This document shows positions 53,736-64,000 of a stretch of DNA of 64,000 nt, piece after piece (position 1 is the stretch's first letter; each line of letters opens with the position of its first letter). Below the pieces are notes generated by a model, which was not told the origin of the DNA, did no database searches, and saw only the letters and a program-made list of their open reading frames with translations. Origin of the DNA: Cristatella mucedo (lineage: Eukaryota > Bryozoa > Phylactolaemata > Cristatellidae); assembly GCA_009760855.2 (NCBI GenBank), contig WPIO01000008.1, positions 11,238,501 through 11,302,500 of the forward strand, read 5' to 3'. The translations under genes were made by a program, and so were the position numbers.

Positions 53736-56227
53736 ATTACGCTCGTGCTATTGCTAAACACGAGATAGCGGCCTCAGAGCCAACTAAGGGCGGGCCGTGT
53801 GGCGAATGGGCGGCACCGAACGCTCAGTCGCGGCCATGACGGCCGAATAACGAGTCAGACTGAGAAGATGGTCGCTACATCGCATCGTTTTTTTTTTTTT
53901 GTAGCTCTGACCTACAGAGACGATGGCTTTTTATCACTGGCAAAGTGAGCCTCTAAGAGACATTGAGTGTTTCCTATGATGCTCGCTCCGTCTGCCCGTC
54001 TTCGTGGGCTATCCCTTTTTCACTCCAGTTATGAGTTAGTATGCTTTGGCAGCCTACGCCGGACTGGCTTCGTGGTTCACTTGGGCCAGCTATGGCTGCG
54101 GGTTTTCACTGTAAATGGCAACGTGCCTTAATGCTTGCAAAGCACTCAGAACGTCTATCCAATCACGCAGCAGAGTAAAAAAAAGTCCACTTGTGTTTGT
54201 TCGTGCATTTAGTAAACGCACACGCAAGTGCTATCTTCTCAGTTTTCACGTATCTAACAAGCGTGCCTACACAAGTACGGGAGAAGTTCAGTTTAGGTGC
54301 GCCGAAAAAAAGCCGTGTTGCAGGTCAAATTCAATTGCGTGCGAGCGGTTTCAATAGGACTTTCGGTTTACCGTGTGCCGTCGTTACTCCTTTTTTCATA
54401 GAAGACCAAATAAATATACACAGATAAATAAAGGAAAAAGATAAACTGGTATATAGATGAAAGAGACACAGAGATAGATAAAGGAAAGGGATACACTAGT
54501 AGATAAAGGAAAGAGTATACCATAAAGAAAAAATGAGCCCTGGACTTACTAATGAGACACTCTTTGATTTTTGAAAAGTCTTTACGTTAAGCAGCTCCAG
54601 CACTGATGACGCTAATCCAACACCTGCACATGCTTTTAAAAACGCGTGTTTGTGTACACTATTGGTTACGGCCCTTCACTGAGTGCGTACAATTGTTTGG
54701 AGCAGGCATGTGCGGGCTCGCCGAGCTTGAGCTGGAGAACGAAGAGTTAAAGTGACAGCTACGTTTGCATAATGGTGACACAGCAGGATCTACGCCAGCC
54801 CGCATTGTAGCAGATGGAATCAAGCGCTCGAACCTTGCACACCTCATGCTGCAAGCTACACTGGTAGTGGTAGCTACACTGGTAGTGGTAGCTGACAGAG
54901 GTTGTCGGCGGTAGGGAAGGGCCACATAAAAGAGCACACGATAAAACGGCCACATCCGGATCCTGGCTGGCTGGAGTGATGGCAAAGTCAGCTGCAACTG
55001 TAGCTGGACCAAAGAGCCGCTTCAGCTCCCTGCGCAGGCAGACCGAGACGTCTGCGAGTCGATGACGATGCGACGGCTGCTTTCTGCCGGTTTCGCGGAG
55101 GTTAAATTGCCGAGTGAGTCGCGATGCCAGACGGACAGAGATTCTCCTTCATTTTTTCCTGAATCTGCGGCTAGTGAGACTGGTCCCGGTTTTTGGACCG
55201 CTCGCCGCTTTTCTCGTTAGGAAGGGGCCGCTAGCGTTGGATTTGTGAACTAATGTATACACGCGACTTGGCCCCGGTTCGGGCGTCGTTTGCGGACTTG
55301 GCCGTGCATATACTACGCTAGCCCGATTAGTGATTGCGAAAAAGCGTAGTGCTAGAACAGCCAGATAATAACTGTCCGCTTCCATTTTAAGACCAAAGAG
55401 GACTTGGAATGAGTGCTAAACTATTTCAAAGCTCTATTTAGTCGAGCGCTGATCTACGCTAGGTTTTCAGTACGATGCAATAGGTTAGTGCAATAGGACG
55501 ACAAGAACCGTCTGTCACGTGGGCAGCTTTAACTACACCGATGACGGAGCTATTTAGGCAGCCGACATCTTTAGCTGTTAGGAGCTACCGTGTTTTCCTT
55601 GATGGAACGCTGCCACAGGTATGTTTTTTCTTGCTGGTTCTTAAGGATGACACGAGAATTGCACGCACTGTGTGCTAATGAGGGAAGGATTTAGGAGCAA
55701 AACATCTGTTCGGGTTTTTCGAAGCGAAGTGGGCGGAAAACAAAGCATATCAGTGATGTAGTCTTAAGCACACAGTGCAAAGGTTATAAAAACGTCCTGC
55801 TTTTTCTCGGCGTGGCTGCAGCTGCCGAGAAACTGGGAAGCCCGGCATTCTTTAGTACAAGTGTAAGCATAAAGGTTTTCTCCAAGTCGAGCAGCCACAT
55901 GACCTGTGCGCATACTCTCAGTGAGCCGTGCGCTCAACTTCTTCTTTCTCAGAGCTTTTTATGGGCGCATTTAAAATGGAATGGATTCAACTCTTTTTTC
56001 TTCATGCGAGAAACCTTATGGGTTGCATTTTCCTCAGGGTATTTTGAATTTAAGTTATTTATATCGATTTTCATGAGGAAATTAAAAGAGCAGGCCGAAC
56101 AACATAGCAGCGGGAGGCGAATACAGTAACAACTTGATTATTTAGAGCTAAAAATTTTGTAATGCAGGAATAGACAAGGAAGCTGACTAGCACACTAAAG
56201 TAAAAAAAAATCCTAGCTGATTAAACA
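53736..56227. other. Upstream of SLC17, no further gene recognised
   Basis: Presumably holds the SLC17 5' UTR and promoter (53736 onward, moderately GC-rich), but I see no reliable TATA or initiator. Contains a T-run at 53889-53900, AAAGGAAAGRGATA-type repeats at about 54420-54515 and the 18-bp tandem repeat at 54855. Confidence 0.45.
54855..54890. repeat. 18-bp tandem duplication
   Basis: GCTACACTGGTAGTGGTA occurs twice in direct succession, followed by the start of a third unit. Confidence 0.92.
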
Positions 56228-56382
56228 GCCTCCTTTTGTATAGCGACAGAAGAGCCTTTACGGCTATCACCACTGCTTGCAGTGGCAATAAAGAATCGCC
56301 CACCGCAGGAATCGAACCCACGACCTCGTGCCGAGGTCGTGAAAAGCAACCGCCTTACCTGGTGTGCCATCACGGCTAGTGA
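56228..56382 (-). mobile_element. tRNA-derived SINE (SINE-1), best-preserved antisense copy
   Basis: AAACAGCCTCCTTTTGTATAGCGACAGAAGAGCC, ACGGCTATCACCACTGCTTGCAGTGGCAATAAAGAATCGCCCACC, GGAATCGAACCCACGACC (reverse B box), ACCGCCTTACCTGGTGTGCC (reverse A box). The GACCTCGTGCCGAGGTCGTG in the middle is a near-perfect anticodon-arm-like palindrome. Confidence 0.85.
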
Positions 56383-57959
56383 CCAGACATGCGAATATCA
56401 TGGCCAGCTGAGCTACATTTCTTACCGATTATTATCAAAAGACGCCGAGAGAGGTAAGCTGATCAATGAGGCAGGGTAGCAGGAAAACAACTAGTTTTAA
56501 GTCTTTGAATACAGTTCGGTACTTATTTAAGTAAGAGATCAGATTAAAGCCGAACGTTGTTATCACGAGCCCAAAATCTCGCGTCTCGACTGAACACAGC
56601 TAACGGTAGGACTGATTGCCTATCATGTATGATGCAAGTAAGCACTGCACTTCAGCTCACAGCAATTTGATCGGCGCTGTTTACATGAGCCGCTATTTTC
56701 TCTAAGGTTCTAGGAAATGCCACGCTAACAGGAGCTTTTTTGTATCAATAAGCTAAAACTGGTCGGGCATAGCGTGTATACGTTAAGACCCGAGAAATTT
56801 CGCTCGACGAATTTCCCTCCAGCGAAGCTATCAAACGCAGAAGCTGCAGAGTTCCAAAGTGTACGAACGCCGCGAGGTGAGGATAAGCGCACCGATAAGG
56901 GTAGGCAAACGAGCGTTCGCTTGAGTCGTCAGCGACGAAGTTTGCGTGAGCTTCACATACTCGGCAACAACCTCAAGTTTCGCATGTCCATTATCGAGGA
57001 CTGTAGCAGCAAATAATGACCTGTCGTTAAGCAAGAAGACGTACCGTAAGCCGGCTGCTAGCAGCTCAGCTCAAATGGCCGAGCTCGATGCGGCAGAAAC
57101 GCGAGTATTCACTACAAAGCTAGTGATCACGGACATGTCTCTTCTCACCTGCATGCACTGGCACGTCGGTAGCCTTTCAGATGAACGACGCCGATGGGCT
57201 CCACGGCTGCACCGCCAGCCAGCAGGAGGAAGCGCTGGCTTTGACGGAAGACCGCATGTCCTTAGAGACCACTCGCTGACATTGGTCCTTGCTCACATGC
57301 AGGTAGGTGGCTCGTACACAAATTCCCGACCAGCGGGCAGGGCGAGGCAGCCGACGCGGGGTGTGCGAATATTTGGGTCAACTGACTGGCGTGGCGCGGC
57401 GGCGGAAACCCGCTCTCTTCTGGAAATATGCTCGAATTTATCTAGAGCGGCAAAATGAGAGGGCGGCAGCCTAAAATATACCAATTTTCTAGCCAATTTG
57501 ACCAAGTTGGTCCTCAGCAGCAAGATTTATGGGATGCGCCAAAGCAGAAATATAGGCGAGCCATTTCAACCGGTGAGTCCTCTGAGTTCTGCCCAGCGAC
57601 ATAAATCGGCCGCACAATGGCTGAAAGCACGGATGGGGAGCATAAGATCGCGACCTCCTAATCTAGAATGTAAGGCTGATCACCAAGCAACACACGACCA
57701 CCGATGAACGTATTTGGCCCGCTATTTGACCTCAACTGTATTCCGAGAAATCATTACTTTGTCTGGGTCAGGCTGCAGCTACCAGGCCTTTGGCTAAGGC
57801 AATCGCTAAAATGCATAGATCCTGTCCACGTGCCACGCGTGACCTAGATGGGATTGAACAATGAGCATAAAGCAAAGATATTGTGCATTTCAGAGAAGGA
57901 GCAACGACAGAGTGGGAAACAATAACAAAAACCAATAAAAATGATAGTACACGGTCGTT
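56383..57959. other. Intergenic, no gene recognised
   Basis: A plus-strand frame of 170 codons (56946-57458) and a few shorter ones are open but show no known domain or exon boundaries. Confidence 0.4.
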
Positions 57960-58510
57960 TGTGTAGCACCTTAAGAGAGCTCATTCTCTGACGAGGCGTT
58001 TTACAACACGTTACAATTGAATCAATACCCAAGGATTAGTGACGTGAATGGTAGCAAGCATGCAAAAACAAGCAAGTATCATGCTTAGGCCAGAGGTTTC
58101 AATTTAGTGCGAGAGACGGACTAGCAGGTGGTGCGAGATCACGTGCCTTGAGAAGCGAGGAGTTCGGCAAGGTAGGCTGGTGCAAGTGAGTGAAGTGACT
58201 TACAAGCCAGATAGATGATCTTGAAATCGATTCAATGTTTTGCAAGTGTCAGTGAAGCTCAGATAGAAGTGGTGTAATGTGACAGTTTCGCCTTTAAAAA
58301 ACAGACAGCTGCTTAGTTTTTCATCAGTTTTAAAGGATTAAGGGTACAGGCCAAACAAATTATAGAATAAAGAGATTTGCAAGAATCTAGACGCGAAATA
58401 GCAAATGCTAGAACTGGTTTCAATGTCTCACTCTTATCTGAGCATGCTCTGATTATTGCAATGTTCCTTAAGTGATGGTAAGCTGACTTGACAGTGAAAT
58501 AACTATCTTC
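57960..58510 (-). mobile_element. Old LINE/SINE remnants, antisense
   Basis: GTAGCACCTTAAGAGAGCTCATTCTCTGACGAGGCGTTTTAC (57963-58004) resembles the SINE-2/LINE-A shared tail. About 58110-58500 reads on the minus strand like a decayed RT thumb region (GAAGTGACTTACAAGCCAGATAGATGATCTTGAAATCG). Immediately adjacent to the younger LINE-A copy. Confidence 0.45.
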
Positions 58511-58517
58511 ATCTAAT

Positions 58518-59664
58518 AATAATAATAGTAATAATATAATGCACTTGATAAAGCGCCCTCAGAGAACTTAATCTCTTTCTAGGTGCTTTATATTTGCTGC
58601 AAAGTAAAATGCAATTGAATGGTAAGTAAAATCGTGCTTGAAAAACATACAAAATGAATAACATGGTTAGGGGTGACATGCACAGGGTCAGCATGCAAAT
58701 TTGGTTAGTGGCAGCATGCACAGTGTCAGCACGCATAAGCACATCAAGGACGAATCATAGGGACCCACTAAATGCTGTCCTAAATAGGTGTGTTTTCAAG
58801 TTCCTGTTAAATGTGATCAGGTTAGGGCATGTTCTGATGCAAGTCGGGAGGGAGTTCCAGGCTTTGGGAGCATACGAACTAAATGCACGGTCTCCAAAGG
58901 ATTTAAGGTTTTTATGGGGTATTTGTAGACTGTTGGATTCCAAAAAGTGGGTGGTACGATGCTTGGCCTGATGGGGGAGTATATCTTAGAGATAGGCTGG
59001 AGCCATAGAATGAAGGAACCTAACAGTGAGCGACAAAACCTTGAAGTCAATCCGTTGCTTGACTGGTGGCCAGTGCAGGTCGGTGAGAAGTGGAGTAATG
59101 TGGCAACTGCGACGTTCACGACAGACAAGCCTAGCTGCGGAGTTTTACACCAGCGGCAATCGCCTGATCGCACATGCTGGTAGGCCAGTAAGCAGTGAGT
59201 TGCAGAAGTCGAGACGGGATGTCACGAATGCATGGACCAACTTAGATGTGGTATCCTTATCTAAGCAAGCCCGAATTTTAGCAATGTTATGAAGCTGAAA
59301 ATGGGCAGATTTGACTGTGGAGCTGATATGGTCGTCTAACGAGAGGTCGCTTTGGAATATGACACCTAGATTTCGAGCTGATTCAACTGGAGATATGCTG
59401 GCAGAGCCAATTTTGAGCGTCAGCCTTTCCAATCTCTGAATCACACTGGGTTTGCCCATAACTAGTAAGTTAGTTTTATCATCGTTTAGTTTTAGAAAAT
59501 TTACTGCCATCCATGTGTGGATGTCATCAATACATGCAGCAAGTGAGTTGAGAGAATTTGAGGTGCTCGAAGGCTGAGAGGGATCAAAGCAAAGGTAAAA
59601 CTGAGTGTCATTCGCATAGAAGTGAAAGCCTAGATTGTGCTTGGCAATCACATCAGCAAGAGGG
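58518..59664 (-). pseudogene. LINE-A, 5'-truncated antisense copy with YAND active-site change
   Basis: The minus strand reads from within the RT palm (MIAKHNLGFHFYANDTQFYL, 59651 downward) through LNDDKTNLLVMGKPSVIQRL, FVTSRLDFCNSLLTGLPACA, the thumb and FRTAFSGSL to the 3' UTR and ATT tail at 58518. One long frame runs 59651-59145, then a shift. The catalytic YADD of the main copy is YAND here, so it would not polymerise. ATCTAAT flanks both ends (58511-58517 and 59665-59671), a likely 7-bp target-site duplication, so both borders are precise. Confidence 0.9.
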
Positions 59665-59784
59665 ATCTAATGATAAGTCATTTCAAATAGTACGTTTAGA
59701 ATATAATTATATAGTGTACACCATAGGATAACTAAATAATTTCATTAGATATTCACTTAGGCTAGATAGGAAGCATACTAGATG

Positions 59785-60070
59785 AACGACAACTACTCTC
59801 CTACTGCCGACTATGGCGCATCCTTTTCAGCGGTCCTGAGCTGCTACTTCTATGCTACGCACTACCTCAACTGATCTCCTGACTCTGCTATGCTTCCCAC
59901 TTTCTCTTTCTTGCGTGAGACGAAGTCTGTTGGCTACCGAATGCGTACCGAAAGCCGCTTAGGCTGTGAGTGCGCTATACAAAACTCTCCTGCGTAACAC
60001 CCACATAGTTTTTATGACTTTTGTGAAGTTACAGACGGAGATACATTACATTACATTACACATTACACGT
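59785..60070 (+). mobile_element. LINE-B 3' end with ACATT tail
   Basis: CTACTCTCCTACTGCCGACTATGGCGC, GACTCTGCTATGCTTCCCACTTTCTC, GAGACGAAGTCTGTTGGCTACCGAATGCG, GCTATACAAAACTCTCCTGCGTAACACCCACATAG, GACGGAGATACATTACATTACATTACAC. The best view of the LINE-B terminus. Confidence 0.85.
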
Positions 60071-60639
60071 AAGTTCCCGCTTCTTTGAATATGTCGGCAC
60101 AGCTATAATAATTATTAGGCTATCATTATATGTTAGTTCCAACAAGCAGTCCATAACCTTGGCATCAGATATCGTGCATCCGCAACGGGAGCAATGCCAC
60201 TCCTAATAAGTGTAAGGCACGAATCAGCCATATGCTCAATCGCTGCGAGTAGCCATTGGAGGTCAGCTCGTATGGAAAAAATTCCTCAAACTGCACACCT
60301 CCTAATTAAAATTTGAAATTTTTTTAATTAAGCCGAACTAATCCTAATATTTCTGATATTAGGCAGTTGATTTTCCTGAATCCCGTACTTTGGCAAAGTA
60401 AACAGCAAGGTCGGCTTTTTGACAGGACACAGAGTGCACACGTATACCCGTACATATACAAGCCAAGTTTAAGGTACAATGCTGATCTATATAGCCACAG
60501 GCAACTAGACTCGCGAAAGATCGCCGCAAAGGATCTCCACAGTATTCAAAGTATTCGAGAATTCTGACGCCGAATGCAACAAGTGCAATGCCGTAGCAGA
60601 GCCTGAGCTGAAGCCCTCTTGGGCACAAACACGGCTCGT
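60071..60639. other. Intergenic, nothing recognised
   Basis: AT-rich with short ORFs only. Confidence 0.45.
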
Positions 60640-61185
60640 GTCTTTGCATACGCTGGATAGATTATGTCACTCGCTTTTAGGTCCCTTCATTCTTTGGCTC
60701 CAGCCTATCTATCACATATATTCCCCCACCAGGCTAAGCATCGTACGGCCCGCTTTCCGGAATCTAACGGTTCACCCAAACCTCGTACAAATCTCAAATT
60801 CTTTTGAGACCGTACCTTTAGTTCGTATGCTCCAAAAGCCTGGAACTAACTTCTGACTTGAATCACGACATCCCCTGACTTGACCACATTTAAAAAGAAA
60901 CTAAAAACGCATCTATTTATCAAAGCAAATAGTGGGTCCATGTGATTCATCCTTTAAGTGCTGACACTTCGTATGCTGCCACTAACCATATTTGCATTCT
61001 GACCCAGTGCATGTCACCCCTAACCATGTTATGCGTGTTGTCATTAAGCATGCTCATATAAACAATTCGATTGAGCTTCCTTTGCAGCAAATGCAAAATG
61101 CCTAGACAGAGATTGAGTTATCTGAGGTTGCTGTAACACATGTATTATTATTATTACAATAAATGTATTATTTTTATTATTATAG
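60640..61185 (+). mobile_element. LINE-A 3' end, diverged
   Basis: CACTCGCTTTTAGGTCCCTTCATTCTTTGGCTCCAGCC, AGGCTAAGCATCGTACGGCCCGC, AGCCTGGAACTAACTTCTGACTTG, then the 3' UTR (CATGTCACCCCTAACCATGTTATGC, CAGCAAATGCAAAATGCCTAGACAGAGATTG) and two ATT tails separated by ACAATAAATGT. Confidence 0.85.
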
Positions 61186-63232
61186 ATGGACGGTACCTCT
61201 AGGTCCTTGAGGTGCTCTAGATACATGGCCTCTGGGCCACTGAAGCGCGGCTTGCGCATGACACAAGCAGCGCTGACACTCGAAGGTGCACCGAAACACT
61301 GAAGCAATCAATACTGGTTATAAATTAACAATAAGTTTCTTTCTTTAACGTTGAGTTGTATATTCAGGAGCCGCAGTGTGGCAACATGTGCACGAATACT
61401 TGGTCCAGTTCCTCGGCACCCGTTCCGAGTTTAAGTGTCGCGTGGTCATAAAGGATCGCCATCCAACCTGGAGATTACAACATATCCGGCTTTTAGAAGA
61501 TCATAATTCAGGAACCGCTACTATACGTCTCGCACTTTATTAATCAGACTCGTTAACCTTGCCAAAACGCTGCATTACATTCTGAAACTGGTAGATCTAT
61601 GGTAGGCCTATTTTTGGCACAACAGCGTCTGGTTCTTTAGCCGCCTCTTTTTAAAGAAAGTGCAGAAAAAGCCGCGATTTGTATCGCTTCAAAATTATAA
61701 TCAAGCAGAATACAAGCTACCGGCGACTTCAATATAATAAAAGGCATGACAATGTTGGCTGTCATTTTGCGACGTCTGCAAGGACATGAGCTACGCACTT
61801 TGGGCCCAGCTTCAACTCAACAGACCAACAAGACATTCAGTTCACTGTCGAACGTTGCTTTGTTCAGAGGTCCGTAGTAAAAGGAGAGTGCATAAAAAAT
61901 ATGAGACCTGCCTGCGTCCGCACATGACAAGCTCTTTCGAGCGAACTTCGGCTTTCTAGTGTAATTAAAGGAGCCCTGTGCATTTGAAAATCGCGTGGTT
62001 ATAGGTCCACAATTTTTCATCCTCGCTGCAGCTACGCAACTGTTCCGCCGATTGAAGGGCGAAATAGCGATCAATAATGTCCATACTTTAGTAATTAGTC
62101 CACGTCGTTGACGCTAAGGTTGTATATTCTACAGCCACAGCGGGGCTGCATGTACAGAGCACCAGTAAATGACGATCATTGGCAAATCGCTTTTCATGTG
62201 ACCTGAGACGTAGATTAGGATATATCTAGTTTCTAAATGTTGTTTTGGAAGCATTAATCGTCTATGGCATCGATGGTCATTCTCACACCAATTTGAGAAA
62301 GCCAAAGTTTTATTTGTAATTCCGGAGTGACCAAGACGCCAAGTTTTGATGCCGTTGGTCCGGATGTAATCCCACCAACCACCAAGACATTTCCTTTCTT
62401 TGACAGTAATTACTGCAAAGCAACCGTGCTGTCTCATTTCAAAACCTTAAAGAACTAGCAAAAGCACGACACAGACTCCGGTATAATATGTGGAAAGTCA
62501 TTGTCCTCTGCAGTAATAGAGCAGATGCTAGGACGTTTTCATTCGGCACCGAAGGCCCGGTTTACACTCAGCGGACAAGCAAATCCCCTGAGCGCATCGT
62601 CCACAGAGCATTGATCAAAAGTGCGCTGTCAAAGCAGAGTGCAGAGAAACCTGTGTGGTGGGCCGCGTCCCTGAGAGAAAGCTTCACTGGCTGGCTCTTG
62701 TTTTTGTCTACAAATACTTTATGAGCTCTGCATATTTAAACGACAGCTTAGTGGGCCTACCCTTAGTTGGCCTCGCTGCTGCAGCAGTAGCACGTGCTGG
62801 CTTCGCAATTGGCATTAACGATTTAAGACGCTGGCCCCGTGAGCACCAAGCTACGCTTGCGCAATGTTGCAGCAATCAGTCGCTAGTCCAACATTTTCGT
62901 TCAGCCGATCTGCACGAGCGAGGCTTTACAGTTGGATGCTCACATTCTAGCTGAGAGAGGATCTCCAAGCCTCTGCTTTAATAAATAACTGACCACTGGC
63001 TGGTAGGCAGAAGTGCACGATCGATACGAGCAGAAATGCTAGCCACGGCCGCAGCCATAAGTCGCTCCACCATTCACTTGACCGTCGTAATAGGTAATAT
63101 CGAGCTTACGACTTAAGTTTTACTAAAGTGGCTGCCTGTGATGATTTCTTTCCGCACCGTCAGTGCGCATGTGCGTAACATTGCGTTGCGCTCGCATTCA
63201 CGCGCGCAAAGCACTCACTCGCGAAGCCTCGA
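61186..63232. other. Intergenic, no confident gene
   Basis: Nothing certain. About 62655-62760 reads on the plus strand VPERKLHWLALVFVYKYF, faintly like the LHWLP-x-x-x-R-I-x-[FY]-K segment of LINE RT thumbs, so an old LINE remnant is possible. Confidence 0.35.
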
Positions 63233-63267
63233 CGAGCAGCCTCTACCAACTTGGCAGAGGCTGCTCG
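63233..63267. repeat. 17-bp inverted repeat with one mismatch
   Basis: CGAGCAGCCTCTACCAA, one spacer base, then TTGGCAGAGGCTGCTCG. The arms pair at 16 of 17 positions. Confidence 0.9.
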
Positions 63268-63564
63268 GGATGGGCAGCCAAAGAAGGTCGCGGTGTTGCA
63301 GGTCTCCTAAGAGCATCTCCGACGGCGGCGGCCGTGCAGTTTCAGCTAGCGAGCCCGACGGAGTCGTACGCAAAATTCAGCTCCATCCACGTCATTAATA
63401 GAGGACGGATTTCGCTCTGCTCGTCCACGTGCTCAGACTCGTGTGCAGCCACAATAGAATGCTCGGCCTACCACTACAGCTCGTAGGGTCTGTGCCGCCT
63501 GCTCACTCAGCCGATGCAGCCGTTTGCTTCGAGCCGGGAGGCGCTGTACGTACTTGCAGGTGAG

Positions 63565-63629
63565 TGGTCCCTCTCTCACTCTCTCTCTCTCTCTCTCTCT
63601 CTCCCTCTCTCTCTCTCTCTCTTCGTCTC

Positions 63630-63699
<70 letters not shown>

Positions 63700-63763
63700 T
63701 CTCTCTCCCTCTCTCTCTCTCGCTCTCTCTCTCTCTCTTCCCCTCTCTCTCTCCCCCTCTCTC

Positions 63764-63815
<52 letters not shown>

Positions 63816-63825
63816 CCTCTTTCTC
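63565..63825. repeat. Long (CT)n microsatellite
   Basis: About 260 bases of CT units with CCCT, TCGT and TTCC interruptions. The Ser-Leu and Glu-Arg frames over it are artefacts. The last 175 bases of the window hold nothing recognised. Confidence 0.96.
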
Positions 63826-64000
63826 GGCAAGTTGGTGCTTGAGGAAGGAGAGCGCACGAGATCCTGCGACAATGCAATTTTCTCTGACGCTTCGCTGCGC
63901 TGCTGCCAAGATGCTCACAGGGCCTCTAACTAAAAATTAGCACAGGGTCGCCAAACAATAATTTCCTTCGTTGACATGATTGGGAAATGGACATTTTGCC

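Noticed and set aside
56946-57458. 170-codon plus-strand ORF
   Set aside because: Composition changes along its length, no motif, and no exon boundary or homologous copy in the window.
63433-63940. Glu-Arg and Ser-Leu rich ORFs of 90-160 codons over the CT tract
   Set aside because: Microsatellite artefacts on both strands in several frames.

Overview
This is a eukaryotic, almost certainly metazoan, nuclear genomic window. The evidence is a multi-exon gene with GT-AG spliceosomal introns, many non-LTR retrotransposon (LINE) fragments, tRNA-related SINEs, a hAT-type MITE, long dinucleotide microsatellites and GC-rich CpG-dense domains. There are no bacterial-style operons, RBSs or CRISPR arrays. 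The lineage cannot be fixed from sequence alone. The transporter gene and the LINE families look invertebrate, and I would only tentatively say spiralian.

The one clearly supported protein-coding gene is an SLC17-family anion transporter (sialin / vesicular glutamate transporter branch) on the minus strand, spanning 53735 down to 34104. I assembled 12 coding exons with phase-matched junctions into a 514-residue, 12-TM-type major facilitator protein that looks complete from start to stop. Its introns are filled with SINE and LINE debris, microsatellites and a short unexplained ORF (44038-44283).

Layout. 0-2 kb: SINE copies, a GA tract and an exceptionally long GGC triplet repeat. 2-5.3 kb: GC-rich domain with a LINE-B 3' end, a GA tract and possible minus-strand 5' exons. 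5.3-14 kb: repeat-rich, AT-leaning DNA with TA/GA microsatellites, old antisense LINE fragments and a SPIN-like hAT MITE. 14.5-17.75 kb: the longest LINE-A copy (endonuclease plus reverse transcriptase), broken by a stop, frameshifts and a nested LINE-B fragment. 17.75-21 kb: little recognisable. 21.2-23 kb: GC-rich island with a long minus-strand ORF. 23.3-24.7 kb: a LINE-A copy split by a 924-bp insertion that carries a degenerate TTTAGGG tract, subterminal inverted motifs and a CA tract. 25.6-30.5 kb: large GC-rich domain without a convincing gene. 30.5-34 kb: LINE debris. 34.1-53.7 kb: the SLC17 gene. 54-64 kb: LINE and SINE copies (including a 5'-truncated LINE-A with a probable target-site duplication), then a CT tract.

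There is no gene cluster acting together here: one host transporter gene sits in a transposon-dense landscape. The most interesting signals are the SPIN-like element (a family known for horizontal transfer), the TTTAGGG-bearing insertion, a SINE whose tail matches the LINE-A 3' end, and unusual residues in the SLC17 protein. I did not find a convincing undescribed defence or biosynthetic system.
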